NCBI GenBank assembly: GCA_012838745.1
Contig: DUOS01000043.1
Span: 1-53,870, forward strand
Length of the DNA stretch: 53,870 nucleotides
Reading direction: 5' to 3'
Source: Treponema sp.
Lineage (GTDB): Bacteria; Spirochaetota; Spirochaetia; Treponematales; Treponemataceae
Shown here: one piece after another, positions 8,136 through 17,060 of the stretch
How the letters are laid out: each line of letters opens with the position of its first letter
Position numbering within the stretch: position 1 is the first letter of the stretch
Translations under genes and position numbers: made by a program
The notes under the pieces: generated by a model
What the model saw: the letters and a program-made list of their open reading frames with translations, nothing else
Told to the model about the DNA's origin: nothing
The model's database searches: none

Positions 8136-9620
8136 ATGAAGGAAAATACTGATCGGTTACTTACGGATTTTTTATACCATCGCGTTGAGCCGTTTACTAT
8201 GGCTGAATTGCTTAAGTTTCTTTCCGAACCTAACGATCCCGAATCTAGGGAAAACTTATCTAGTTACATGCTCTATAACCAACTCGCGTATGTTAACCCT
8301 TCGGCTGATGGAAAAAAGGAGAGTTGGATAACTCGAGCGGGGCTTTTTGCCAATAGTCAATCCTTTATCGTTCCGACACGGCAGGAAATTGCTTCGGGGA
8401 TTCTTGTTCCTGGTTCTCGATTTGTTCCTTATGTGAATCCCGTATTGCTTCCTCATGAATTGCATTTCGTTTTTAATTCTCGCACACTTTCTAGAACCCT
8501 CGTCAATATGAGTACTTCAATTCTTTTTCCTTTTTATTGTTTTTTTGGAGAAGAGTATACAGGCCAATATCTTGCCCAAGACAATGAAAAAAATGAAGAA
8601 ATTTTTTTAACAAATGAGTATGACGATCCCGATGAATGTTTTGTTTCTGCTATAAACATGAAAGAGGTCTATTGGACAACAGCGTTTAAACCAGGGGATA
8701 TGATTTGTGCGCAGATTCGTGATTGGCACAACGGGGTTATTGAGCTTTCAATTGTTCCTGCTATAAAAATTGATAAGACCCTTCAGGAAGAATGGATGCT
8801 TCTCATGGACGAAAGTTTGATAGCTGTATTTGAACTTTTTGGTCCAGGAGCAAGTATGGATGAGCAACTTGCATTTGCTTTTTATCTAAACCAATCGCTT
8901 CTTAGCGAAACGAACTCGGTAAGCTTACACAGTTTTTTAGAGTGGAGCAAGAAAATTGGGATTCAACCCTATGGAGTTGAGTCTCGTTTATGGTATAAGA
9001 ATACAGAAATCCCTGCTCAAGGGACTTGGAACTTAGCGATAGTGGTTGCGCCTACGACTCTAGCTGAAGAAGCATTTATGCAATTAGGCTTACCTGTTTC
9101 TGATGCCGTTATGAATGCATATCTTATGGATGCACTTTTTCAGCGTGAGGCGTCTGAAGGCCCTGTTCTTAAGCGGTTAGTTCCTGTTCATGATAAAAAA
9201 ACAATCTTCTATTTTCCAGTTATTGAGCGTTCTGTCGCTTCGACCCTTTCTATTCTTCGGGAAAAATATAACTGGTTTGCTGATCATGAGCATGGTACGA
9301 TTAGAAACAGGTTTATAGACTTGCATACAGGGCTGACAGTTTTTATTTTTCAATTGCAAAAAACAGGGATTACGCCAAATCAAATTCCTGATCAGGGAGC
9401 GGTTGTTCTTGGGCAGTTACTTGCGCACACTATTTCAGTGCTGGAGCTACTTGCCTCTCAAGAGGCTCCGAATAGTTCTGAGATAGAAACATTATGGATG
9501 AGTGTTGAGGGGATGGAAGACAGTTTTTTTGAAATGAAAACAGCTATACAGGGAAATTTACCTAGTTTGCTCAAAAATCGTTTTTCCGTTATAAAGGAGA
9601 GGGAGGAACCTAATGAATGA
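8136..9620 (+). CDS. Conserved-looking hypothetical protein, 494 aa
   Basis: I do not recognise this protein. It has no signal peptide and no obvious membrane segment, and it is acidic with alternating helical and beta-like stretches, so it is probably cytosolic. An N-terminal region (LLTDFLYHRVEPFTMAELLK) could be a small winged-helix-like domain. The middle holds ECFVSAINMKEVYWTTAF and FKPGDMICAQIRDW, the latter resembling a small beta-barrel strand pair. The C-terminal third is helical. A GTG at 8100 is in frame, but the ATG at 8136 fits the -10 box spacing. Its last 8 bp overlap the PTS IIA gene, which in turn overlaps tkt, so the three form a tight operon. A role tied to carbon-flow signalling is only an inference from that context. 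Confidence 0.75.
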   Translation: MKENTDRLLTDFLYHRVEPFTMAELLKFLSEPNDPESRENLSSYMLYNQLAYVNPSADGKKESWITRAGLFANSQSFIVPTRQEIASGILVPGSRFVPYVNPVLLPHELHFVFNSRTLSRTLVNMSTSILFPFYCFFGEEYTGQYLAQDNEKNEEIFLTNEYDDPDECFVSAINMKEVYWTTAFKPGDMICAQIRDWHNGVIELSIVPAIKIDKTLQEEWMLLMDESLIAVFELFGPGASMDEQLAFAFYLNQSLLSETNSVSLHSFLEWSKKIGIQPYGVESRLWYKNTEIPAQGTWNLAIVVAPTTLAEEAFMQLGLPVSDAVMNAYLMDALFQREASEGPVLKRLVPVHDKKTIFYFPVIERSVASTLSILREKYNWFADHEHGTIRNRFIDLHTGLTVFIFQLQKTGITPNQIPDQGAVVLGQLLAHTISVLELLASQEAPNSSEIETLWMSVEGMEDSFFEMKTAIQGNLPSLLKNRFSVIKEREEPNE

Positions 9621-10098
9621 TTCTTCTGCAATCATAGAAATGGTACGCTTAGGCGGCGTATATTATCATATTTGCGGAACAACTGCTGAGGGCGTATTTA
9701 AGGACGCCGTTTCGCGTATTGCATTACCCGAAGGTGTTGATAGTACAACATTGATTGCCGGTCTCACCGAGCGAGAAAGATTAATGAGTACCTCCATCGG
9801 GAGTGGTGTTGCCCTGCCGCATCCACGGGTCCCGCTTATTACTGATACAGGTTCAGAACGTATTTATGTGTGCTACCTCGATAGAGGCGTTAATTTTGAT
9901 GCTATGGACGGAGTTCCTATTCATGTAATGTTCTTGATTCTTTCGACAGGATCGACGAATCATCTAAATATTCTTTCAAGATTGTCGTATGTGCTTCAAA
10001 AACCTTTGTTTAGAGAAGCCTTACGGGGTAAACCAGATACCGAAGAATTGATTGAGCTAATAAAAAAACACTTTCAAGGAGAGAAAGAAAATGAATAA
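9613..10098 (+). CDS. PTS EIIA domain protein, fructose/nitrogen (PtsN-like) type
   Basis: This 161-aa stand-alone EIIA domain of the mannitol/fructose/IIA-Ntr class normally accepts phosphate from HPr on a His. The expected active-site motif is visible as IGSGVALPHPRVP near residues 60-72, with the phospho-His in LPHPR. The later helix LNILSRLSYVLQKPLFREAL is also typical. No EIIB or EIIC partner lies next to it, so a regulatory role (PtsN-like) is more likely than sugar uptake. It overlaps the upstream gene by 8 bp and tkt by 8 bp. A second EIIA protein is encoded at 39157. Confidence 0.85.
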   Translation: MNDSSAIIEMVRLGGVYYHICGTTAEGVFKDAVSRIALPEGVDSTTLIAGLTERERLMSTSIGSGVALPHPRVPLITDTGSERIYVCYLDRGVNFDAMDGVPIHVMFLILSTGSTNHLNILSRLSYVLQKPLFREALRGKPDTEELIELIKKHFQGEKENE

Positions 10099-12079
10099 AA
10101 AACTGGATGCTGTTGCACTTTCAGTGCGAAGTTTGTCGATGGATGCAATTCAACAGGCTAATTCGGGGCACCCTGGGTTACCGCTTGGTGCCGCAGAGCT
10201 TGCCGCAGTTTTATACGGTAAGATTATGAAGCATAATCCTGCAAATCCTAAGTGGGTAGATCGTGATCGTTTTGTTCTTTCTGCAGGACATGGATCCATG
10301 CTCCTGTACTCTATATTACATCTTGCAGGCTATTCCGTAACGCTTGATGATATTAAAAACTTCCGCCAAATAGGCTCAGCCTGTCCGGGTCATCCAGAAT
10401 ACGGCTACACTGACGGCGTTGAAATGACAACAGGACCCTTAGGCCAAGGTGTTTCTTCTGCCGTTGGTATGGCAATAGCTGAGTCAATGCTTGCTGCACA
10501 ATTCAATACAGAAGATTTTTCTATTGTAGATCATTATACCTATTCGTTAGTTGGAGAAGGATGCCTCATGGAGGGTGTCTCTTCTGAAACTGCTAGCATT
10601 GCCGGCCATCTCAAACTGGGAAAATTAATTGTTTTTTATGATGAAAACCGCATTTGCATCGATGGTACAACAGATATGACAATGACTGAAGACATTGCAG
10701 GTAGGTATACGTCTTATGGATGGCAGGTTCTTTCTGGAGATATGTATGACTACAAGGCCATCGAATCACTCGTAACTAGTGCAAAGAATGATCATCGCCC
10801 CACACTCATTATGCTTAAATCAGTTATTGGTAAGGGTGCTCCAACTGTTGCGGGAACCTCCGCGGCTCATGGAGCTCCTCTTGGTGAAGCAGGTATTATA
10901 GAAGCCAAAAAAAACCTAGGACTTGACCCAGATAAGAAATTCTATGTTGATCCCCTTGCTCTCGAATGGTTTACAGAACGTGGTACAGATTTCGCTGCAG
11001 AAGAAGCTTCCTGGAATGAGCAATTTGCGGCATGGTCTGCAAAGTACAGTGAGAAGCGCAAGCTTTGGGATACTGCCTTTGTTGACGGCGGAATTGATAT
11101 TTCAAAACTAGATTCTGCTGCGGTTCCTGCGTATAAAATCGGAGATTCAAAAGCCACTCGTGCAGCATCTGGAGAAGTGCTCAATGCCTTTGCTTCGGTG
11201 TATCCAAATCTTGTTGGAGGCTCTGCAGATCTGCAGGGACCAAATGTGGTTGGTATTAAGGGTGCTACGGTCTATGACGCAGAAAAGCCTCAGGGGCGAT
11301 ATTTCCACTACGGTGTGCGTGAATTTGGAATGGCGGCTATTACTAATGGTATCCAGCTTCATGGTGGATTCCGCGCATTTTGCGCTACCTTCTTAATCTT
11401 TTCAGATTATCTGCGCCCAGCTCTTAGGCTTGCAGCTCTTATGCATCTGCCGGTTGTGTATGTTCTTACCCATGATTCTGTTTTTATTGGCGAAGACGGG
11501 CCTACGCACCAGCCAGTTGAAACACTTGAGTCTCTCCGTGTTATTCCTAATGTACAGGTGTTCAGGCCAGCAGATCCCGAGGAAACAATCCTAGCCTGGA
11601 AACTCGCTCTTGCTCGCAAGGACGGCCCCGTTTGCTTAGCGCTTACCCGACAAAACACCACTGTTTTTACAAAAGATGATCCAGACTGGAAACACACTAT
11701 TGAGTGTGGTGCATACATTGTTCGTAAGGGTGGAAACAAACCCGACATTACAATTTTGGCAACGGGCTCAGAAGTAGGCATGGCTCTTGAAGCGGCCGAA
11801 CGAGTTTCTAGCAAGACTATTCGGGTTGTTTCTGTTTTATCCCGTGAAGTTTTTGCTTCTCAATCCGAGATTATTCAAAATGCAATTACTGGTAATAGTG
11901 ATGGTGCGGGACGGATTGTTACTGTTGAGGCTGGGGTGAGTGCGGGCTGGGAAGGCTGGGCTTCTACAAGGGGAGATAGTTTTTCTATTAATAGATTTGG
12001 TGAATCTGGTCCTGGTAACAAGGTTGCAGCCCATTTAGGATTTACCGTAGAAAATCTTGCTAAGCTTTTAGAAAAATAG
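10091..12079 (+). CDS. tkt: Transketolase
   Basis: This 662-aa protein has the normal full length. It moves two-carbon units between sugar phosphates in the pentose phosphate pathway using thiamine diphosphate. The N-terminal PP domain has SGHPGLPLGAAELAAVLY, LSAGHGSMLLYSILHLAGY, GPLGQGVSSAVGMAIAE and the metal/cofactor motif GEGCLMEG...DENRI. The Pyr domain has GVREFGMAAITNGI, FLIFSDYLRPALRLAAL and HDSVFIGEDGPTHQPVE. A C-terminal domain ends the protein. AAGGAGAG precedes the ATG inside the end of the EIIA gene (8-bp overlap). A terminator-like hairpin lies 50 bp downstream. Confidence 0.97.
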   Translation: MNKKLDAVALSVRSLSMDAIQQANSGHPGLPLGAAELAAVLYGKIMKHNPANPKWVDRDRFVLSAGHGSMLLYSILHLAGYSVTLDDIKNFRQIGSACPGHPEYGYTDGVEMTTGPLGQGVSSAVGMAIAESMLAAQFNTEDFSIVDHYTYSLVGEGCLMEGVSSETASIAGHLKLGKLIVFYDENRICIDGTTDMTMTEDIAGRYTSYGWQVLSGDMYDYKAIESLVTSAKNDHRPTLIMLKSVIGKGAPTVAGTSAAHGAPLGEAGIIEAKKNLGLDPDKKFYVDPLALEWFTERGTDFAAEEASWNEQFAAWSAKYSEKRKLWDTAFVDGGIDISKLDSAAVPAYKIGDSKATRAASGEVLNAFASVYPNLVGGSADLQGPNVVGIKGATVYDAEKPQGRYFHYGVREFGMAAITNGIQLHGGFRAFCATFLIFSDYLRPALRLAALMHLPVVYVLTHDSVFIGEDGPTHQPVETLESLRVIPNVQVFRPADPEETILAWKLALARKDGPVCLALTRQNTTVFTKDDPDWKHTIECGAYIVRKGGNKPDITILATGSEVGMALEAAERVSSKTIRVVSVLSREVFASQSEIIQNAITGNSDGAGRIVTVEAGVSAGWEGWASTRGDSFSINRFGESGPGNKVAAHLGFTVENLAKLLEK

Positions 12080-12089
12080 TATTTCTATA

Positions 12090-12269
12090 TTATAAATGTT
12101 CAGTACGAATTCGTAATTCGTTTATTGCAGAAAGGACTTCGCGTTTAGCGAGGTCCTTTCTTTCTGAGCGTACGTCTTCGTCAAATTCAAGGAATCGATA
12201 AAGAGCGTCTCTAATACTATCTAAATCGTCGTTAAAGCTACTAATAAGATGTGTTCTATTATTTTGCAT
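12090..12269 (-). CDS. Small acidic helical protein, 59 aa, hypothetical
   Basis: This is the last gene of the lgt operon. ATG at 12269 lies inside the final codons of lgt (11-bp overlap), a normal arrangement for coupled genes. The product looks like a helical hairpin: DDLDSIRDALYRFLEF and KREVLSAINELRIRTEHL. A longer start at 12314 would extend further into lgt and is less likely. I do not recognise the family. One caution is that a strong plus-strand hairpin, the likely tkt terminator, lies within this frame, so the frame could be fortuitous. Confidence 0.5.
   Translation of the reverse strand: MQNNRTHLISSFNDDLDSIRDALYRFLEFDEDVRSERKDLAKREVLSAINELRIRTEHL
12130..12166 (+). terminator. Intrinsic terminator of tkt
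   Basis: A 12-bp stem with one G-U pair, AAAGGACTTCGC / GCGAGGTCCTTT (12131-12159), with loop GTTTA and a T-rich tail TTTCTTTCT. It lies 51 nt after the tkt stop, inside the opposing small gene. Confidence 0.65.
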
Positions 12270-13239
12270 GGGACCTACACTGATATGATCGAATGAGTAA
12301 AAATATTGTGCCACCTACAATCATCATGAGGCACAGTATTTGACCGGTTGAGATGTTTAAAAAAGATTCAAGCAAATAAGTTGGTGCGGGGACTCCTCCT
12401 CGGGTAATTCGGTAGCCGAGGTCGCTATCGGGTTCTCGAAGGTATTCTATAAAAAACCTGACGAGTCCGTAGCCGATGGTATAGACCGCGGTAAGCATAC
12501 CGTTGAATGATCGTCGTTTTCGAAAGATAAACCAAATTATTGCCCAAAGAACGATGCCTTCAAAAAAGGCTTCATACAATTGGCTGGGGTGGCGGGGTAA
12601 ATTAATCATGGCTGCACCATCTGGAACGATCATGTTGAGATACTCAGCAGTTTTACGAACCCAAGGTTCAGAAAGAGAAAACCGGCGTGCATTGGGGAAA
12701 ATCATACCGAAGGGGCTTGTCGTTACCCTGCCGTAAAGTTCGCCGTTTAAAAAGTTCCCGAGACGTCCAAACGTATAGCCCAGGGGAACCGAAGCGGCCA
12801 TCGTATCGCACCAGGCAAGGAAGGGCTTTTTATGGCGTATAGTCCAAAGAAGCATTCCAATAAATGCACCCACGAATCCACCGTGGTACGACATTCCTTG
12901 TAGCCCCGTCCATTGACCACTTTCATTTAATGGCCAAAAAATAAGCCAGGGCTTTTGAAGGTAGATTCCTGAAGTATCATAAATAAGCGTTGCAAAGATA
13001 CGGGCGCCAATCAAAAGGCCAAAAATTGTCCATGAAATAAAACTGGAAATATCGTCAGTAGTTACGGGATGCCCGTCTCCTTGTGCCCGGTCAAGCTCAC
13101 CGTTGCGTACTTGGTAGCGAAATAAAAAGTAAGCAGTAGCAAAGGCGAATAAATACATAAGGCCATACCAGCGAAGAAGCGGGAAGCCGGGGAAAATCTC
13201 AGGTTGTATCCAAGAAGGATATGAAATACTCAAAAACAT
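12259..13239 (-). CDS. lgt: Prolipoprotein diacylglyceryl transferase
   Basis: This 326-aa inner-membrane enzyme transfers diacylglycerol from phosphatidylglycerol to the lipobox Cys of prelipoproteins. The signature GRLGNFLNGELYGR is present in the middle. Other family marks are FPLLRWYGLMYLFAF near the N-terminus, GMSYHGGFVGAFIGM, HPSQLYEAFFEG and FIEYLREPD. About seven hydrophobic segments are visible, as expected. AGGAG lies 6 nt before the ATG, made from the final codons of the fapA gene 3 bp upstream. Lipoproteins are major envelope components in spirochaetes. Confidence 0.95.
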   Translation of the reverse strand: MFLSISYPSWIQPEIFPGFPLLRWYGLMYLFAFATAYFLFRYQVRNGELDRAQGDGHPVTTDDISSFISWTIFGLLIGARIFATLIYDTSGIYLQKPWLIFWPLNESGQWTGLQGMSYHGGFVGAFIGMLLWTIRHKKPFLAWCDTMAASVPLGYTFGRLGNFLNGELYGRVTTSPFGMIFPNARRFSLSEPWVRKTAEYLNMIVPDGAAMINLPRHPSQLYEAFFEGIVLWAIIWFIFRKRRSFNGMLTAVYTIGYGLVRFFIEYLREPDSDLGYRITRGGVPAPTYLLESFLNISTGQILCLMMIVGGTIFLLIRSYQCRSHAK

Positions 13240-13242
13240 TTG

Positions 13243-15438
13243 TTACTCCTGATTGGGTATTGTGCTAGGTATAGGAGAGCACACTATTTGTCCGGAGGAC
13301 TGGTCAAAAATAAATATGACATGATGCATTGGCTTTCGAACTTCATAGTATCGTCCATGACTTTCGAGAATCACTCCAGGATATACGGTTTTCTCAACAC
13401 GGATATGGGAAAGATAATGAGTTTCAAACTGTTCCTTAAGAGAGAAAACTCTTACGGTTAGTTTTTCGTTGCGTTTTAATAGTTCTAGTTTTTTTCTGCG
13501 GAGTTCATGGATACGGGGACTCGTTGGAGATGTTTTTTCCATTTCGGCGTCTACTTTTATTATGACGTCTTTGATTTTTTCTAGTTCTCGTTCGCTTACT
13601 TCTATTTTGTCACTTACTAAATAGTTTTGGCCAAAAGAGATGCTCGTTCGTATTGTTTTAGCTGATCCTAACTCTATAACTTCAACCCCTTTTGTAGCTC
13701 GTATGTTTCCTCCGAGTAAAACACCAGGGTTTTTTTTCATAATCAGTTGGTGGTTTGTTTTAACCGTGCATTGAAAGCAAAACTTATCTATATGTATGGT
13801 TTGACCTGCTAAAATTCGTGCATTTTCTGCAAAACCTATGTGAATTTCTCTTTTTGCCCATACGGTTCCTCTACCAGCTCCCTTTATACCACCGTCTATT
13901 GCAACTGAATCCTCTGCATAGGCAAGGGCCGCTCCCGCTGAGCCGGTAACGGTAAGTTTTTCGCCTGCTTTAACAGATCTTCCCGAGGTAATGTTTCCGG
14001 TAATAAGGAGATTCCCTGGGAAGGAGATATCTCCAAATTTTTCGTCGATGTCAATTGTTATGTTTTTTGTGTTTGAGATTGAATATTTGTTATAGTTTAT
14101 AATTAATTCACCAGAAACGCGTGCGGTAAAAAAGGTTTGTCCATCGGTGGTTTCACGCGCGATAGAATCATCATGTGTTGGTTCTGCAACCTGTTCGGCT
14201 GAAGAGGCCAAGAGAATATTTCCAAAAACATCATGCCCGTCGGATCCTTGGGGAACTCTTTTTATTGAAAGGATTCTGTCGCCTGCAAGTACAACTGGCG
14301 GAGTGTTTAGTAAGGAAGGTTCTGTGAGCATAACTATCTGTATTCCGTTTGGAAGAACAGGAGGATCGCCTCGCAATACAATTATTTCAGCTTTTTTCCC
14401 TGTTTCCTTTACACGAGAAATAGCCTGTTTTATTAAATCTGTATTAATTGCACCCTTTACTTCTTTTTCTTTAAGCGCTTCAGTTGCTAGGTCAAGCGAG
14501 AGTGGTAATCCGGGACCTTCTTCACGCTCAAGGATTAGTGTTACCGCCATGTTGTTTTTTTCAATGACTATTGTTGCAGACGCATCACGAAACGGTACAA
14601 TACCGGCTTTTACTTTATCTTCAGTTATTTCGGAGTAAAGTAATCCGCTACAGTCTGCTCTGAGTCCTTCTGAGCCAAGGGTAATATTGCTAACTAGCTC
14701 AAGAGTAGGATCATTTCCTGGTAATCCTGGAATTTCCTTACCAAAAACATCTATTCCCTTTGTGCCAGGTTTTGTTGCTTTAAATTCGAAAAGAATTTTT
14801 CCCTTTTCTACAAGCGCAAGTTTTGAGGCATTTTGGGGAGTTAGAGAATTCTTTTCTGTGTTTGTACGAGAGTTTTCGACTGGGGCAGTAACTCTATTTT
14901 TAAGAGCTTGTGCATGTTCAGTTTCTAGCCACTCTACTATGGGAGTGAGCTTACGATCTTTTCCTCGGCTTGGCGGAGTTCCTTCTGCGATTACTAAGTC
15001 TGAGAGTTCCATAGCCTCAGAGGTTCTAAATGAATTAATAGCCATTTTTATCTTTTCATGATTAAGATGCTTTAGGCGGCTATTGTTAATTACTCCAGAG
15101 ATAAGCTTGAGATCAATGGATGTGTTTTTGTCTGACGCTTTGCGGATATATAAAGAAGCCTTGGTTTTATCAGGTGATATTATTATGCGTACATCAAAGG
15201 TTGGTTGAATTACAATTGGGAACGAAAACTCTTCTCCAGGAATCATGTTGGCTTTTTCAATGTTTCTTTCCAGAAGTTCGTCTGTAAGGATAAAAAGTTT
15301 GTTAATACCTATTTTTTCCGCTTTGGCTTTTAAAGAATCGAGAGTCGGATAATTTTTAATTGGAAGGGCTTCACTAATATTGAGGTACCAGCGATTGTTT
15401 TTTAGATTTTTTTCAATATTCCATGTTTTTTCTGGCAT
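13243..15438 (-). CDS. FapA-family (DUF342) polymer-like beta-helix protein
   Basis: The 731-aa product is a FapA/DUF342 family protein. The N-terminal 300 residues include the FapA N-terminal region with LVIAEGTPPSRGKD and FEFKATKPGTKGIDVFGKEIPG, a spacing typical of the family. The centre (about 440-620) is a right-handed beta-helix-like run with FPGNLLITGNITSGRSVKAGEKLTVTGSA-type strands, including GGIKGAGRGTVWA. A coiled coil follows (EVSERELEKIKDVIIKVDAEM, ELRRKKLELLKRNEKL). Members are linked to flagellar or cell-surface assembly in several bacteria, but the biochemical role is poorly defined. AGGAAA precedes the ATG. It is 15 bp downstream of the MinD-like gene and 3 bp upstream of lgt. 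Confidence 0.85.
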   Translation of the reverse strand: MPEKTWNIEKNLKNNRWYLNISEALPIKNYPTLDSLKAKAEKIGINKLFILTDELLERNIEKANMIPGEEFSFPIVIQPTFDVRIIISPDKTKASLYIRKASDKNTSIDLKLISGVINNSRLKHLNHEKIKMAINSFRTSEAMELSDLVIAEGTPPSRGKDRKLTPIVEWLETEHAQALKNRVTAPVENSRTNTEKNSLTPQNASKLALVEKGKILFEFKATKPGTKGIDVFGKEIPGLPGNDPTLELVSNITLGSEGLRADCSGLLYSEITEDKVKAGIVPFRDASATIVIEKNNMAVTLILEREEGPGLPLSLDLATEALKEKEVKGAINTDLIKQAISRVKETGKKAEIIVLRGDPPVLPNGIQIVMLTEPSLLNTPPVVLAGDRILSIKRVPQGSDGHDVFGNILLASSAEQVAEPTHDDSIARETTDGQTFFTARVSGELIINYNKYSISNTKNITIDIDEKFGDISFPGNLLITGNITSGRSVKAGEKLTVTGSAGAALAYAEDSVAIDGGIKGAGRGTVWAKREIHIGFAENARILAGQTIHIDKFCFQCTVKTNHQLIMKKNPGVLLGGNIRATKGVEVIELGSAKTIRTSISFGQNYLVSDKIEVSERELEKIKDVIIKVDAEMEKTSPTSPRIHELRRKKLELLKRNEKLTVRVFSLKEQFETHYLSHIRVEKTVYPGVILESHGRYYEVRKPMHHVIFIFDQSSGQIVCSPIPSTIPNQE

Positions 15439-15453
15439 GCGGTTTCCTGAATT

Positions 15454-16590
15454 TTAGAGTCTATATCCCTGCTGTATAGCTTGGGAAATCTTATGTTTTA
15501 AAAGATTGTTTTCCCGTCGTAGCACAGAGAGCTCATATTGTTGTGATTTTATGGTTTCCGCAAGGTCCCCCATGGAAAGAGCGCCGCTACCTATTAAGTC
15601 TTCAACATAATTCATTCGAGAGTCAAAATCAATAGATGCTTCCATTTCAGCGGATTGAAAACTCTCATCAGTAAAGTTCGAAAAATCAGAAACTTCTTCC
15701 GTTTCTGATTGAAGTATTTTATCTGCAATACGATACACTGCTTGAGAAAGAAGAGACTGAGGTTTATACGTAATAACGGGAAGGCGCGACGCGAGAGCGG
15801 TGTCTTGCGCAGCATCACGATAAATAACGCCGAGGTGTTCTAAGTCGATACTAAGATATTCCTTGCAAGATCTACGAATTTTTAAAGCCTTGTCTGCATC
15901 TTTAGGATCATCAATCATATTCATAACAAGGCGCGGCCGGAAGGATTGCATTCGTCCTAAAAACTTTTCTGCGCTTTTGGGATCAATACGGGAAATTTCT
16001 TCAATAATTTTAGGTATGTACATGCGTTGAAGAGAGGCACTGTCGCTTTTTATATCTTCTAGCCATTTTCTTGCTGGACTGCCTCTTTTAAAAGAAGTAA
16101 ACATCATTCGGAAAACGGTATTTTTAAGAAATAGATATGCATTTAGCGTGGCCGTTACCGTTGGCGCAGTGACCACAATGCCTGCGTTGGATAAGAGGAA
16201 AAAATCTAAAATCCCCGTATGTGTGCCCGCTCCAAGGTCAAGAATCAAATAATCTGCATCACTTGAAACAAGCTTTTTAGTTAGTGCGGCTTTTTGAGGT
16301 GCGCGTAAGGAGGTTAATCCGGGGATTTCGGAATCTCCTGGAATAAAACGAACATTTTCATAGGAGGTATCAAGAACAATCATTTCAAATTCAGTATTTC
16401 CTGAAAGGAAGGTTCCTAAACCAACAGGAGGGGATGAAACACCTAAAACAAGGTGAAGGTTAGATGCTCCGAGATCAAGATCGACTAAAATGACTTTTTT
16501 GCCTGCTTGACCGAGGGCAATCGCGAGATTAGCTGATAACAGGCTCTTGCCAACACCGCCTTTTCCGCTTGCTACAGGGATTATTTGCAT
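15454..16590 (-). CDS. MinD/FlhG-like P-loop ATPase with C-terminal coiled coil
   Basis: The 378-aa protein has a SIMIBI ATPase domain: VASGKGGVGKSLLSANLA at residues 6-23 (deviant Walker A), LVDLDLGASNLHLVLG, and YLILDLGAGTHTG as Walker B. This subclass includes MinD and FlhG/YlxH, which set cell-division or flagellar position. It lacks an obvious MinD membrane-targeting helix. Instead it ends in a coiled coil around QQYELSVLRRENNLLKHKI, suggesting a protein partner. An inserted helical segment near 170-210 is also unusual for MinD. Its partner may be the FapA-type protein encoded 15 bp downstream; this is inference. The start overlaps the upstream membrane-protein gene by 10 bp. Confidence 0.85.
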   Translation of the reverse strand: MQIIPVASGKGGVGKSLLSANLAIALGQAGKKVILVDLDLGASNLHLVLGVSSPPVGLGTFLSGNTEFEMIVLDTSYENVRFIPGDSEIPGLTSLRAPQKAALTKKLVSSDADYLILDLGAGTHTGILDFFLLSNAGIVVTAPTVTATLNAYLFLKNTVFRMMFTSFKRGSPARKWLEDIKSDSASLQRMYIPKIIEEISRIDPKSAEKFLGRMQSFRPRLVMNMIDDPKDADKALKIRRSCKEYLSIDLEHLGVIYRDAAQDTALASRLPVITYKPQSLLSQAVYRIADKILQSETEEVSDFSNFTDESFQSAEMEASIDFDSRMNYVEDLIGSGALSMGDLAETIKSQQYELSVLRRENNLLKHKISQAIQQGYRL

Positions 16591-16973
16591 ACTATTCGAT
16601 TTCTCCCAAAGCAGTATACACCGATTATGGCATCACCAATAATAAAAAAGACTGCTGAAATGAGGGAAGAAAGGAGTGATATATCCCCACCTGTTCCGAA
16701 TCTGAGTACAGTTGGCAGTGTTTGTGCCATAAATAATATGAGTGCTGGTATTCCTATGGCCTTTATAAGTGAAATGATGGGGAGCCAGTGAGCGTTCTCT
16801 TTTTCGTGCAGGGATAGCATGAAAAGCATTACTGGTACTATAGAGAGTAAGGGAACTGCGGCATACCAACTTATTGGCAATACGAGTGAGGCAGTGCCAT
16901 TTTTCATGATGAAAAAAAGCCGAATGAGTTCGTAGAGTAAGAATATTGGGTATGTAACAAGTCGAAAATGCAT
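16581..16973 (-). CDS. Small integral membrane protein, hypothetical
   Basis: The 130-aa protein has about four transmembrane helices: YPIFLLYELIRLFFIM, an amphipathic gap, VPLLSIVPVMLFMLSL, IGIPALILFMAQTLP, and LLSSLISAVFFIIGDAIIG. No family recognised. It is the first gene of the five-gene operon that continues through the MinD-like ATPase, FapA, lgt and the small acidic gene, so it could be a membrane anchor for that system (inference). It has no SD. A -10 box lies 7 nt upstream of the ATG. Confidence 0.75.
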   Translation of the reverse strand: MHFRLVTYPIFLLYELIRLFFIMKNGTASLVLPISWYAAVPLLSIVPVMLFMLSLHEKENAHWLPIISLIKAIGIPALILFMAQTLPTVLRFGTGGDISLLSSLISAVFFIIGDAIIGVYCFGRNRIVCK

Positions 16974-16980
16974 TACTCAA

Positions 16981-17009
16981 AGTCTACGCAACATGGAGGC
17001 GGCGGTCAA
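16981..17009 (-). promoter_or_regulatory. Sigma-70 promoter of the fapA-lgt operon
   Basis: Minus strand TTGACC, 17 bp, TAGACT, then 7 nt to the ATG at 16973. Leaderless architecture. Confidence 0.6.
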
Positions 17010-17024
17010 GTAGTACAATTGCGC

Positions 17025-17054
17025 TTGACAAAAGGGAGTGCTTCGTTTGACAAT
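17025..17054 (+). promoter_or_regulatory. Sigma-70 promoter of the ctpA-rsmE operon
   Basis: TTGACA, 18 bp, GACAAT, then 6 nt to the ATG at 17061. It is back to back with the divergent promoter at 16981-17009. Confidence 0.5.
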
Positions 17055-17060
17055 GAAATT

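Noticed and set aside
14147-15061. Long plus-strand frames opposite the fapA-type gene
   Set aside because: Composition is Ser/Ala-rich with no recognisable domain, as expected for antisense frames of a biased coding gene.
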